Shown here: one piece after another, positions 9,704 through 18,553 of the stretch
Layout of the letters: every line of letters begins with the position of its first letter
Position numbering within the stretch: the first letter of the stretch is position 1
Assembly: GCA_015689685.1 (NCBI GenBank)
Contig: WVSL01000019.1
Span: forward strand, 1 to 64,000
DNA: 64,000 bases
Source: Rhodobacterales bacterium HKCCE2091
GTDB taxonomy: Bacteria; Pseudomonadota; Alphaproteobacteria; Rhodobacterales; Rhodobacteraceae
Reading direction: 5' to 3'
Notes under the pieces: generated by a model
Seen by the model: only the letters and a program-made list of their open reading frames with translations
Told to the model about the DNA's origin: nothing
Database searches by the model: none
Position numbers and translations under genes: made by a program

Positions 9704-12034
9704 ATGACAGCGACAGACGAGCGCGACCGCGCCGACACCGAGGCCCCCGAGGGCCCGGTCCTGGCCGAGGGGGTCGACGAAGACCCGATCGAATCCAACC
9801 GCCGCCTGTTCGAGGGACCGGCCTACATCACCGTCGCGATGCTGGCGACGGTCTATGCCGCGTTCCACATGGCGGCGCTGAACGGCCTGTCGATCCGGAA
9901 CATGACCGGCATCGACATCGGTTTCCTGCCGCAGTTCCCGATGGAGACCTGGAACTTCCGCATCGTCCACATCTCGGGCGCGCTGGCCCTGGGCTTCATC
10001 CTGTTCGCGGCGCGCACCTTCTCGGGCGAGGACGCGAAGGAGAGCCGCGCCCTGTCGCTCGGGACGCTGCTCCTGGCCATTCCGGCCATCGTCGCGCTCG
10101 TGACCTGCTTCGGCTTCATCTCGCAGATCAACTCCGGCGAACTGCCGCAGATGGGCGGGCTGACCACCTGGGCCGCCTTCCCCGGAACGGAGATCTACGC
10201 GACCGAGGTCCGGTGGTTCGGCATCCCGCTATTGATCGCCACGTTCGGCGCCATCGTCGCGGGCTGGTTCGAGGCCCGCGACCGAAATCATTTCGCGGCC
10301 GCCGACATCGTGCTTGCGCTCTGCGCCATCGTCGTCGCGGTCTATCTCATCACGGTCTACGGCACCGCCGCGCGGAACTCCGTCGGCACGCCGTTCGTGC
10401 CGATCGGCATCGCCTTCGCGGCCACCGCAGGCGCGGCGATGATCCTGGAGCTCACCCGCCGCGTGGCGGGCCTCGCGCTCGTCATCATCACGGCGGTTTT
10501 CCTCGTCTACACCTTCACCGCGCATCTTCTGCCCGGCATCCTCGCCGTGCAGACGCCGTACAACTGGCAGCGGTTCTTCGGCTTCGTCTACACCGATGCC
10601 GGTATCCTCGGGCCGACCACGGCGGTGTCCTCCACCTACATCATCCTGTTCATCATCTTCGCGGCGTTCCTGCAGGCGTCGAAGGTCGGCGACTACTTCG
10701 TCAATTTTGCCTTCGCCGCCGCAGGCCGCGCGCGCGGCGGCCCGGCAAAGGTGGCGATCTTCGCTTCCGGCCTGATGGGGATGATCAACGGCACCTCCGC
10801 GGGCAACGTGGTGGCGACCGGCTCGCTCACCATCCCGCTGATGAAGAAGGTCGGCTATCACAAGAAGACCGCCGGCGCGGTCGAGGCCGCGGCATCCACC
10901 GGCGGGCAGATCATGCCACCGATCATGGGTGCCGGCGCCTTCATCATGGCCGAGATCACCGGCATCCCCTACACCGAGATCGCCGTCGCGGCGATCATCC
11001 CGGCGATCCTCTACTTCGCGTCGATCTACTTCATGGTCGATTTCGAGGCTGCCAAGCTCGGCATGCGCGGGATGCGCGACGACGAGCTGCCGAAGTTCCG
11101 CGACATGGCCAAGCGGGTCTACCTGTTCGTGCCGATCGTCATCCTCATCGCGGCGCTCTTCATGGGCTACTCGGTGATCCGGGCGGGCACCCTGGCCACG
11201 ATCTCGGCGGCGGTCGTCAGCTGGCTGACACCGCACCGGATGGGCATCCGCTCGATCCTCAAGGCGTTCGAACTCGCCGGCGTGATGTCGATCCAGATCA
11301 TCGCGGTCTGCGCCTGCGCGGGCATCATCGTGGGCGTCATCAGCCTGACCGGCGTGGGGGCCCGTTTCTCGGCGCTTCTGCTGGATGTGGCCGACGCGTC
11401 GCAACTGCTGGCGCTGTTCTTCGCCATGTGCATCGCGATCCTCCTGGGCATGGGGATGCCGACCACGGCGGCCTACGCCGTCGCGGCCTCGGTCGTGGCA
11501 CCGGGACTCGTGAACCTCGGCATCCCGCAGCTCACGGCGCATTTCTTCGTGTTCTACTTCGCCGTTGTCTCGGCCATCACGCCCCCCGTGGCGCTGGCGA
11601 GCTACGCGGCGGCGGGGATCTCGGGGGCGAACGCGATGGAAACCTCGGTCGACAGCTTCCGCATCGGCCTGGCCGCGTTCATCGTGCCGTTCATGTTCTT
11701 CTACAACGGCAACCTGCTGATGCAGGGCGCCGAGGTGGTGGAACAGGGTCGCGAGCTCGTCCACACCGCGCCGCACTGGTACAACCTCGTGCGGGCGGGC
11801 GTCACCGCGCTCTTCGGGGTGTTCCTGTTGTCCTCGGGCATCCAGGGCTGGTTCATGGGCGGCCGCGCGGTCTGGTACCTCCGCGTCGCCCTGCTGATCG
11901 CCGCGCTCTGCATGATCGAGGGCGGCTGGATGACCGACCTCGCCGGTGTCGTGATCGCCGCCGTGGCGTGGATCATCCAGCGCACGATCAGGCCCACGGC
12001 CAACGCCACCATCCCCGTGCGCGGCGCCGACTGA
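9704..12034 (+). CDS. TRAP transporter fused permease (4TM/12TM, DctQM-type)
   Basis: A roughly 776-residue membrane protein in which the small (DctQ-like) and large (DctM-like) TRAP subunits are fused, as is usual in TAXI systems. The N-terminal 40 residues are hydrophilic and acidic; about 16-18 hydrophobic segments follow. Conserved DctM stretches include GTSAGNVVATGSLTIPLMKK, ASTGGQIMPPIMGAGAFIMA and GMGMPTTAAYAVAA. The ATG at 9704 is preferred over one at 9695 because an AGGG/GGAG sequence lies at suitable distance. Sodium-coupled uptake is the family mechanism. It pairs with the binding protein at 7103-8089. Confidence 0.92.
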   Translation: MTATDERDRADTEAPEGPVLAEGVDEDPIESNRRLFEGPAYITVAMLATVYAAFHMAALNGLSIRNMTGIDIGFLPQFPMETWNFRIVHISGALALGFILFAARTFSGEDAKESRALSLGTLLLAIPAIVALVTCFGFISQINSGELPQMGGLTTWAAFPGTEIYATEVRWFGIPLLIATFGAIVAGWFEARDRNHFAAADIVLALCAIVVAVYLITVYGTAARNSVGTPFVPIGIAFAATAGAAMILELTRRVAGLALVIITAVFLVYTFTAHLLPGILAVQTPYNWQRFFGFVYTDAGILGPTTAVSSTYIILFIIFAAFLQASKVGDYFVNFAFAAAGRARGGPAKVAIFASGLMGMINGTSAGNVVATGSLTIPLMKKVGYHKKTAGAVEAAASTGGQIMPPIMGAGAFIMAEITGIPYTEIAVAAIIPAILYFASIYFMVDFEAAKLGMRGMRDDELPKFRDMAKRVYLFVPIVILIAALFMGYSVIRAGTLATISAAVVSWLTPHRMGIRSILKAFELAGVMSIQIIAVCACAGIIVGVISLTGVGARFSALLLDVADASQLLALFFAMCIAILLGMGMPTTAAYAVAASVVAPGLVNLGIPQLTAHFFVFYFAVVSAITPPVALASYAAAGISGANAMETSVDSFRIGLAAFIVPFMFFYNGNLLMQGAEVVEQGRELVHTAPHWYNLVRAGVTALFGVFLLSSGIQGWFMGGRAVWYLRVALLIAALCMIEGGWMTDLAGVVIAAVAWIIQRTIRPTANATIPVRGAD

Positions 12035-12050
12035 GGCCCCTTTCCGCCGT

Positions 12051-12075
12051 GGCCCGGGCGCGCTAAGCCCGGGCC
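12051..12075 (+). promoter_or_regulatory. GC hairpin directly abutting the P450 start codon
   Basis: GGCCCGGGC (12051-12059) and GCCCGGGCC (12067-12075) form a perfect 9-bp stem with a seven-base loop ending at the base before the P450 ATG at 12076. No ribosome-binding sequence is exposed upstream. The structure lies in the 41-base gap after the TRAP permease stop, so it could lower translation of the P450 or weakly terminate permease transcripts. There is no T-run, so a classical intrinsic terminator is unlikely. Confidence 0.5.
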
Positions 12076-13239
12076 ATGCGCCACCTCTCCCAGTCCCCGA
12101 CCGACCCGGATTTCGTCCAGGATCCCTACCCGTTCTACGCCGCCGGCCGCGCCGCCGGGCCGCTTGTGGTCTGGGACGACTACGGGATGCCGGTGGCCAC
12201 CACCCACGCGGCCGTCAACGCGATCCTGCGCGACCGACGCTTCGGGCGGGAGCCGGTGGAGCCCCTGCGCTACCCCGACCGGCTCGCGCCGTTCTACGCC
12301 GTCGAGGCGCATTCCATGCTGGAGCTGGAACCGCCGCGACATACCCGCCTGCGTTCGCTCGTGCTGCGGGCCTTCACCTCGCGCCGGATCGCGGCGCTCG
12401 GCCCCGGGATCGCGGCGCTGACCGACGACCTGATCGACGCCTTCCCGGACGGGGAGTTCGACCTGCTCGACGCCTTCGCGCGGCCCCTGCCCGTCATCGT
12501 CATCGCCCGCCTGCTCGGCGTGCCGGACGAGATGGCGCCGCAACTGCTGGCCTGGTCGAACGCGATGGTGCGGATGTACATGGCGGGCCGGACGCGCGCG
12601 GACGAGGACGGCGCGGCGCGGGCTGCGACCGAGTTCTCCGACTTCCTGCGGGGCTATGTCGACCGCCGCCGCAGTGACCCGCGCGACGACCTGATCTCGT
12701 GCCTGATCGCGGCGGAGGAAGCAGGCGAGAAACTCTCGACCGACGAACTCATCACGACCTGCATCCTGCTTCTGAACGCGGGCCACGAGGCCACGGTGCA
12801 TACCATCGGCAACGGGGCGAAGCTGATGCTGGAGACCGGCGCGCGGCCGGGCGGCGACCCCGCCGCCTTCGTGGAGGAGGTGCTGCGCTTCGATCCGCCG
12901 CTGCACCTGTTCACCCGCACCGTCTACGAGGAGGTCGAGGTGTTCGGCCACCGCTTCGGCCGTGGCGACGAGGTCGGGCTGCTCCTGGCCTCGGCGGGGC
13001 GGGACGCCGGCGCATATCCCGACCCCGACCGGTTCGATCCCGCGCGCGGGGGACCCGCGAACCTCGCCTTCGGCGCGGGCCTGCATTTCTGCGTCGGCGC
13101 GCCGCTGGCCCGGCTCGAACTTCAGATCGCCCTGCCGCGCCTGTTCGAACGCTGCCCCGACCTGCGCGCGATAGAGCCCCCGCGCTACGCCGACATCTAC
13201 CATTTCCACGGGCTCGAACGGCTGTCCGTGCGACGCTGA
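12076..13239 (+). CDS. Cytochrome P450
   Basis: A 387-residue soluble bacterial P450. The I-helix oxygen-activation motif is AGHEAT (235-240), the K-helix ExxR is EVLR (268-271), and the haem-binding loop FGAGLHFCVG places the thiolate ligand at C339. The length and lack of membrane anchor fit bacterial class I P450s such as the CYP107/CYP109-like groups. No ferredoxin or reductase gene is adjacent, so electrons must come from elsewhere. The substrate is unknown. It begins 41 bases after the TRAP permease and directly behind a GC hairpin. Confidence 0.93.
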   Translation: MRHLSQSPTDPDFVQDPYPFYAAGRAAGPLVVWDDYGMPVATTHAAVNAILRDRRFGREPVEPLRYPDRLAPFYAVEAHSMLELEPPRHTRLRSLVLRAFTSRRIAALGPGIAALTDDLIDAFPDGEFDLLDAFARPLPVIVIARLLGVPDEMAPQLLAWSNAMVRMYMAGRTRADEDGAARAATEFSDFLRGYVDRRRSDPRDDLISCLIAAEEAGEKLSTDELITTCILLLNAGHEATVHTIGNGAKLMLETGARPGGDPAAFVEEVLRFDPPLHLFTRTVYEEVEVFGHRFGRGDEVGLLLASAGRDAGAYPDPDRFDPARGGPANLAFGAGLHFCVGAPLARLELQIALPRLFERCPDLRAIEPPRYADIYHFHGLERLSVRR

Positions 13240-13352
13240 GCCGGCAGGCGAACCGGCAACATCCCGCGCAGGCATGGGGATCAGGCGGAGCCGATACCGT
13301 GACATCCGGGTTGGGTCGGGACATTCATCCACCCGACAACGGGAGCAGAGAC

Positions 13353-13709
13353 ATGACCCTCAGGCACGCAACCCTCGCCATCGCCGCCGCCGCGGCCCTT
13401 GCCGCGCCGGCCCTCGCCCATCACCGGCCCTGGCACAACGGCGGCCACGGCAACGGCAACGCGGCGCATTCCAACGGCCTCGGCCCATTCAACAACCCCG
13501 GCCGCGGCCCCGATCCGGAGCGGCATCCGCACTACCTGCGCGGTGACCGCATCGACCGCGACGCGGTGATCTTCCTCGACGCACGGGACTACGACCTGCG
13601 GCCCCTCGGCCCCGGCCAGCGATACGCGCAGGTTGGCGACAGGATTTACGTCGTGGACGCCGAAACGCTCCTGATCCAGCAGGTGCTCGACCTGCTCATC
13701 GGCGGCTAG
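13353..13709 (+). CDS. Small secreted His/Asn/Gly-rich protein, RcnB-like
   Basis: A 118-residue protein with a signal peptide (cleavage after ALA, about residue 22), a His/Gly/Asn-rich segment (HHRPWHNGGHGNGN) that could bind metal, and a C-terminal part with the pattern GQRYAQVGDRIYVVDAET, similar to the C-terminal region of RcnB-type periplasmic proteins. RcnB itself is linked to nickel and cobalt homeostasis in Escherichia coli; that role is only a possibility here. The ATG has GGGAG upstream. Its TAG stop shares the bases CTAG with the stop of the convergent patatin gene. Confidence 0.65.
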   Translation: MTLRHATLAIAAAAALAAPALAHHRPWHNGGHGNGNAAHSNGLGPFNNPGRGPDPERHPHYLRGDRIDRDAVIFLDARDYDLRPLGPGQRYAQVGDRIYVVDAETLLIQQVLDLLIGG

Positions 13710-14578
13710 GACAGGCAGATTTCGCGGATGATGTCCGCCTTGGCGAGCGTCGCCTTGCGGCCTTCCTCTATCGCGTGGCTGGCGCGGTGGAATTCGAGGA
13801 AGTTCATGTCGAACAGCATGATCTCCAGCTCCACGTCGGCCGGGTCGGCCGCCATGCGGGTGCGGCGGATGTATTCCGTCTGGATGTCGATGGCCGCGCT
13901 CGCGACTTCCACGCCCCAGGGCGCGGTCATGCGCTTCTGAGGCTCCGGGCGCAGCGGCGCGGGCAGGAACGACGCAAGCTGCTGCCACATGCTGACCGCT
14001 TCCACCGGCTCCCAGTGCATGGCGCGGCGGCGGGCGTTCGGGTTGACGGAGATCACAACGTCCGCGCCCATCGCCCGCGCCGTCGTGACCGGGATCGGGT
14101 TCATCAGCGCACCATCGACCAGCCAGCGATCGTCGATCTGCTGCGGCGCGATCAGGCCAGGAATGGCCGAGGACGCGCGCAGGGCTGGCGGGATCGGGCC
14201 CTTGTCGATCCAGATTTCCCGCCCGAATTCCAGGTCGGTCGCGACGGCCGCAAAGCGCAGGGCAAGATCCTCGATATTCCCGTCGAGGCCGATCTGGGTC
14301 AGGACCTTCAGGATTCCCGCGCCGCCGACGAAACCGCTGGAAAACGGCCTGAGATCGACCAGCGACACGAAGCCGGTCTGGGTCAGCGCCACGGCCCAAT
14401 CGCGCAGGTCGGCGAGCTTTCCGCCCGCGTGAGCCGCCCCGACGATGGCGCCGATGGAGGTGCCGGAGATGATCTCCACCTCCACGCCGATTTCCGACAG
14501 CGCCTCGATCACGCCGATATGCGCCCATCCCCGCGCCCCGCCATAGCCGAGCGCCAGTCCGACCTTTCGTTGCGCCAC
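13706..14578 (-). CDS. Patatin-like phospholipase (RssA type)
   Basis: A 290-residue patatin domain protein. The oxyanion hole motif is GYGGARG (11-17), the nucleophile serine is S41 in GTSIGA, and the catalytic aspartate is D155 in VDGALMNP, completing the Ser-Asp dyad. It has no signal peptide, so it should act in the cytoplasm or at the inner membrane face as a lipid acyl hydrolase. Its stop codon overlaps that of the convergent small secreted protein by four bases (CTAG). Confidence 0.9.
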   Translation of the reverse strand: MAQRKVGLALGYGGARGWAHIGVIEALSEIGVEVEIISGTSIGAIVGAAHAGGKLADLRDWAVALTQTGFVSLVDLRPFSSGFVGGAGILKVLTQIGLDGNIEDLALRFAAVATDLEFGREIWIDKGPIPPALRASSAIPGLIAPQQIDDRWLVDGALMNPIPVTTARAMGADVVISVNPNARRRAMHWEPVEAVSMWQQLASFLPAPLRPEPQKRMTAPWGVEVASAAIDIQTEYIRRTRMAADPADVELEIMLFDMNFLEFHRASHAIEEGRKATLAKADIIREICLS

Positions 14579-14759
14579 GGGCGAACCTCCGTCCTGGTTA
14601 CGGATCCGAGGTAATACGAAGCGGGCGACCGTTCCAGCGGCGCGGCGGCGTCCCTTGCGTCAGGCGGGACGCGGATCGGCCATTGGCGCAAACGGTAGTG
14701 CCGCACCGGCCAGCCGCGGTCGTCCAACCGGGCGGCCGCATTGCAGGCGAACAGCCAGC

Positions 14760-17642
14760 CTACTCCGCGGCGTGTTTCCTCGGTTGGAGCATCGGTTTGA
14801 GGTAGAGCCCCGTATGGCTCTCGGCCACGTCGGCGACCTGTTCAGGCGTTCCCGTCGCCACGATCCGCCCGCCGCCATCGCCGCCCTCGGGGCCGATGTC
14901 GATGATGTGGTCGGCGGTCTTCACCACGTCGAGGTTGTGCTCGATCACCACGACCGAATTGCCCTGGTCGACCAGCTCGTGCAGCACTTCCAGGAGCTTC
15001 TTCACGTCCTCGAAATGCAGGCCCGTTGTCGGCTCGTCGAGGATGTAGAGCGTGCGGCCCGTGGACCGTTTCGACAGCTCCTTCGACAGCTTGACCCGCT
15101 GCGCCTCGCCGCCACTGAGCGTCGTCGCCTGCTGGCCGACCTTGATGTAGCCGAGGCCTACGCGCACCAGCGCGTCCATCTTCTCGCGGATCGATGGGAC
15201 CGCCTTGAAGAACTCCTGCGCGTCCTCGACCGTCATATCAAGAACGTCCGCTATGCTCTTGCCCTTGAAGCGAATTTCCAGTGTCTCGCGGTTGTAGCGC
15301 GCGCCCTTGCAGGTCTCGCAGGTGACGTAGACATCGGGCAGGAAGTGCATCTCGATCTTGATGACGCCGTCGCCCTGGCAGGCCTCACAGCGGCCGCCCT
15401 TGACGTTGAAGCTGAACCGCCCGGGCTTGTAGCCGCGCGCCTTGGCCTCGGGCAGACCGGCGAACCAGTCCCGGATCGGGGTGAAGGCGCCGGTATAGGT
15501 CGCGGGGTTGGATCGCGGGGTGCGGCCGATGGGGCGCTGGTCGATGTCGATGACCTTGTCGAGGTGTTCAAGCCCCTTGATCGTCTCGCAGGGCGCGGGG
15601 GTCTGCCGCGCGCCGTTCAGCTTCATTGATGCCGTCTTGAACAGCGTCTCGATGGTCAGCGTGGACTTGCCGCCGCCCGACACGCCGGTGACGCAGACGA
15701 ACTTGCCGAGCGGGAAATCGGCCGTGACCTCGTGCAGGTTGTTGCCGGTGGCCTTGACCACCGTCACCTTCTTGCCGTTGCCCTTGCGGCGTTCCGTCGG
15801 CACCGCGATCTCCCGCCGCCCGGCGAGGTAGTCGCCGGTGATCGACTTCGGCGCATCCATGATCTCCGCCGGCGTGCCGTGCGCGATCACCTCGCCGCCG
15901 TGGACACCCGCGCCGGGGCCGATGTCGAAGACGTAATCGGCCTCGCGGATGGCTTCCTCGTCGTGTTCGACCACGATCACGGTATTGCCCTGGTCGCGCA
16001 GGTTCTTGAGCGTCTGGAGAAGCCGCCCGTTGTCGCGTTGGTGCAGGCCGATGGACGGCTCGTCGAGGACGTAGAGCACGCCGGTCAGGCCCGACCCGAT
16101 CTGGGAGGCAAGCCGGATCCGCTGCGATTCCCCGCCCGACAGCGTGCCGGAGGCGCGGGAGAGCGTCAGGTACTCGAGGCCCACGTTGTTCAGGAAGCCG
16201 AGCCGCTCGCGGATTTCCTTCAGGATCGCCCGCGCGATCTCGTTCTTCTGCGCGGACAGGTTCTCGGGCACCGTGGCGCACCAGTCGGCGGCCTCGCGGA
16301 TCGACATCTGCACGACCTGGCCGATATGCAGCCGCTCCTCGGCGGGACCGGCGGCGGGGCCGATCTTCACCGCCAGCGCCTCCTCCCGCAGGCGGTAGCC
16401 GTGGCAGGTGCCGCAGGCGCGGTTGTTCTGGTAGCGCTCGAACTTCTCGCGCATCCATTCGCTGTCCGTCTGCTTGTAGCGCCGCTCGATGTTCGGGATC
16501 ACGCCCTCGTAGCTGCGCTTGACCTCGTAGACGCGGCCGCCGTCGTCGAAGCGGAACTTGATCTCCTCGTCTCCGGATCCATACAGCAGCACCTGGTGCG
16601 CGAAGTCCGGCAGGTCCTTCCAGCGCGCGTTCTTGTCGAAGTCGTAGTGCTTCGCGATCGCCGCGATGGCCTGCTTGTGGTAGGGCGTCCCGCCTTCGGG
16701 CCAGTGCTGTTCGCTGAGGTCCATCAGCTTCAGCGTCACGTCCGGCACCACGAGGCGTTCGTCGAAGAACAGTTCGACCCCGAGCCCGTCGCAGGACGGG
16801 CAGGCCCCGAACGGCGCGTTGAACGAGAACAGGCGCGGCTCGATCTCGGGGATGGTGAAGCCGCTGACGGGGCAGGCGAAATTCTCGGAGAAGGTGATCC
16901 GCTCCGGGTCGCCTTCGGCCGGGGCCGTTTCCAGGATCGCGATCCCGTCCGCGAGGTCCAGCGCGGTGCGGAAGCTGTCTGCCAGCCGCGTCTCCGCGCC
17001 CTCGCGCACCACGATACGGTCCACCACCACGTCGATGTCATGCCGGAACTTCTTGTCGAGCGTCGGCGGCGCGTCGAGGTCGTGGAACTCCCCGTCGACC
17101 TTCACGCGCTGGAAGCCCTGCTTGCGCAGGTCCAGGAATTCCTTGCGGTACTCGCCCTTGCGGTCCCGGACGATGGGCGCGAGCAGGTAGGCGCGCGTCC
17201 CCTCCTCCATCGCCATGACCCGATCGACCATGTCCTGCACCTGCTGCGCCTCGATCGGCTGTCCGGTGGCGGGGGAATAGGGCGTGCCGGCGCGGGCGAA
17301 GAGAAGCCGCATGTAGTCGTAGATCTCGGTCACCGTGCCGACGGTGGAACGCGGGTTCTTCGACGTGGTCTTCTGCTCGATGGAGATCGCGGGCGACAGG
17401 CCGCTGATGTGGTCCACGTCCGGCTTTTCCATCATGTCGAGGAACTGCCGGGCATAGGCGCTGAGCGATTCCACGTAGCGCCGCTGCCCTTCGGCGTAGA
17501 TCGTGTCGAAGGCGAGCGACGACTTGCCCGAACCCGACAGGCCGGTGATCACCACCAACTCGTCGCGGGGAATGTCCACGTCGATCGACTTGAGGTTGTG
17601 CTCGCGCGCGCCGCGCACCTCGATCTTCTTCAGCTCGGGCAT
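14760..17642 (-). CDS. uvrA: UvrABC excision nuclease subunit A
   Basis: A 960-residue damage-recognition ATPase of nucleotide excision repair. Two ABC modules are visible, with Walker A sites [12 protein letters not shown] and [10 protein letters not shown] and signature sequences [10 protein letters not shown] and [10 protein letters not shown]. Zinc-binding CxxC pairs are present (CPSC and CEAC/CETC). The ATG at 17642 starts [17 protein letters not shown], as in relatives; a TTG thirty bases upstream is in frame but gives a non-conserved extension. A LexA box lies 81-95 bases upstream, so it should be DNA-damage inducible. It is a monocistronic unit. Confidence 0.97.
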   Translation of the reverse strand: MPELKKIEVRGAREHNLKSIDVDIPRDELVVITGLSGSGKSSLAFDTIYAEGQRRYVESLSAYARQFLDMMEKPDVDHISGLSPAISIEQKTTSKNPRSTVGTVTEIYDYMRLLFARAGTPYSPATGQPIEAQQVQDMVDRVMAMEEGTRAYLLAPIVRDRKGEYRKEFLDLRKQGFQRVKVDGEFHDLDAPPTLDKKFRHDIDVVVDRIVVREGAETRLADSFRTALDLADGIAILETAPAEGDPERITFSENFACPVSGFTIPEIEPRLFSFNAPFGACPSCDGLGVELFFDERLVVPDVTLKLMDLSEQHWPEGGTPYHKQAIAAIAKHYDFDKNARWKDLPDFAHQVLLYGSGDEEIKFRFDDGGRVYEVKRSYEGVIPNIERRYKQTDSEWMREKFERYQNNRACGTCHGYRLREEALAVKIGPAAGPAEERLHIGQVVQMSIREAADWCATVPENLSAQKNEIARAILKEIRERLGFLNNVGLEYLTLSRASGTLSGGESQRIRLASQIGSGLTGVLYVLDEPSIGLHQRDNGRLLQTLKNLRDQGNTVIVVEHDEEAIREADYVFDIGPGAGVHGGEVIAHGTPAEIMDAPKSITGDYLAGRREIAVPTERRKGNGKKVTVVKATGNNLHEVTADFPLGKFVCVTGVSGGGKSTLTIETLFKTASMKLNGARQTPAPCETIKGLEHLDKVIDIDQRPIGRTPRSNPATYTGAFTPIRDWFAGLPEAKARGYKPGRFSFNVKGGRCEACQGDGVIKIEMHFLPDVYVTCETCKGARYNRETLEIRFKGKSIADVLDMTVEDAQEFFKAVPSIREKMDALVRVGLGYIKVGQQATTLSGGEAQRVKLSKELSKRSTGRTLYILDEPTTGLHFEDVKKLLEVLHELVDQGNSVVVIEHNLDVVKTADHIIDIGPEGGDGGGRIVATGTPEQVADVAESHTGLYLKPMLQPRKHAAE

Positions 17643-17716
17643 GAGTTCACCAACCGGGGGATCCAGGGCCAACAGGTAGCGACAAGTCGGCGAGACTCAA
17701 TCCCCGCCGCGCGCGC

Positions 17717-17745
17717 AACATGGAACATTAAGGGAACATTAGCAA
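17717..17745 (-). promoter_or_regulatory. uvrA promoter with LexA (SOS) box in the spacer
   Basis: The alphaproteobacterial LexA site GAAC-N7-GAAC is at 17723-17737 (reading GTTC-N7-GTTC towards uvrA). On the minus strand a plausible -35, TTGCTA (17745-17740), is separated by exactly 17 bases from a weak -10, CATGTT (17722-17717), so the operator fills the promoter spacer. LexA bound there would block RNA polymerase. The operator match is exact; the promoter hexamers are my inference. Confidence 0.75.
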
Positions 17746-17836
17746 GGCGGCGCCGGGATGGGCGGGATTTCCTGTGGATGCCTTCGGGCAGGACGAGGGC
17801 GGGCGCACCCGCGACCGGCGTGTGCCTGCCCCGGGG

Positions 17837-18553
17837 TCAGTCGCGGTAGTCCGGTTCCTCCCGGTCCAGCACCTCGCGGATCGCGGCCAGGTGCAGGTCG
17901 CCGCTGGTGTCGACCTCCTCCCACTGGCGCGCGGTCTTCTCGGCCACTTCGGGGGAGGCGACGTTCAGGTCCCGCCCGGTGGCGAGCGCGGTGAGGTAGG
18001 TCTCGGCCGCGCGTTCGAAGTAGTAGATCTCGTCGAAGCAGCGGGCGACGTTCGCGCCGATCGCCAGGACGCCATGCTGGCCCATGATCTGGACGTTGTG
18101 ATTGCCGAGCGAACCCGCCAGCCGCTCCGCCTCCTCCGCAACGCCCATGCCGTCGAAACCGTCGTCGACGGCGACGCGGTTGTAGAACCGCATCGTGGTC
18201 TGGTCGATCGGCGGGATCACCGGGTCCTTCAGCGTCGACAGCGCGGTGGCGTACTTCGAATGCAGGTGCATCACGCAGCGGGCGCGGGGCAGTTGCCGGT
18301 GCAGCGCGCCGTGGATGTCGAGCGCGGTGATCTCCACCCCCTCGGCGCTCTCGGGATCGTTCGCGTCGACCTCCACCAGGTCCGAGGCCTTCATGTAGCG
18401 CCAGTGCTTGCCCTCCGGGTTCACGAGAAAGCGCGTGCCCTCGGGGTTCACGGCGAGGCTGAAATGATTGGCGATGCCCTCGTTCAGCCCCAGGCGCGCG
18501 CACCAGCGGAAGGCGGCGGCGAGGTCCTGGCGGTCTGCCGTGGTGGTGGTCAT
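17837..18553 (-). CDS. Class II aldolase/adducin domain protein
   Basis: A 238-residue protein of the class II aldolase/adducin fold, which includes fuculose- and rhamnulose-phosphate aldolases, ribulose-5-phosphate 4-epimerases and decarboxylase-like enzymes. The zinc-site signature MHLHSKYATAL supplies two His ligands, a third His is in GQHGVLAIG, and the acidic/Asn loop is NEGIANHFS. It resembles the uncharacterised group with family partners such as MFS or TRAP transporters rather than a defined sugar aldolase. The start codon overlaps the stop of the upstream MFS gene (ATGA), so transporter and enzyme are coupled. Confidence 0.85.
   Translation of the reverse strand: MTTTTADRQDLAAAFRWCARLGLNEGIANHFSLAVNPEGTRFLVNPEGKHWRYMKASDLVEVDANDPESAEGVEITALDIHGALHRQLPRARCVMHLHSKYATALSTLKDPVIPPIDQTTMRFYNRVAVDDGFDGMGVAEEAERLAGSLGNHNVQIMGQHGVLAIGANVARCFDEIYYFERAAETYLTALATGRDLNVASPEVAEKTARQWEEVDTSGDLHLAAIREVLDREEPDYRD

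Noticed and set aside
10229-11776. Minus-strand open frame opposite the TRAP permease
   Set aside because: Arg/Asp/His-rich translation typical of an antisense shadow; the plus strand encodes conserved DctM motifs.
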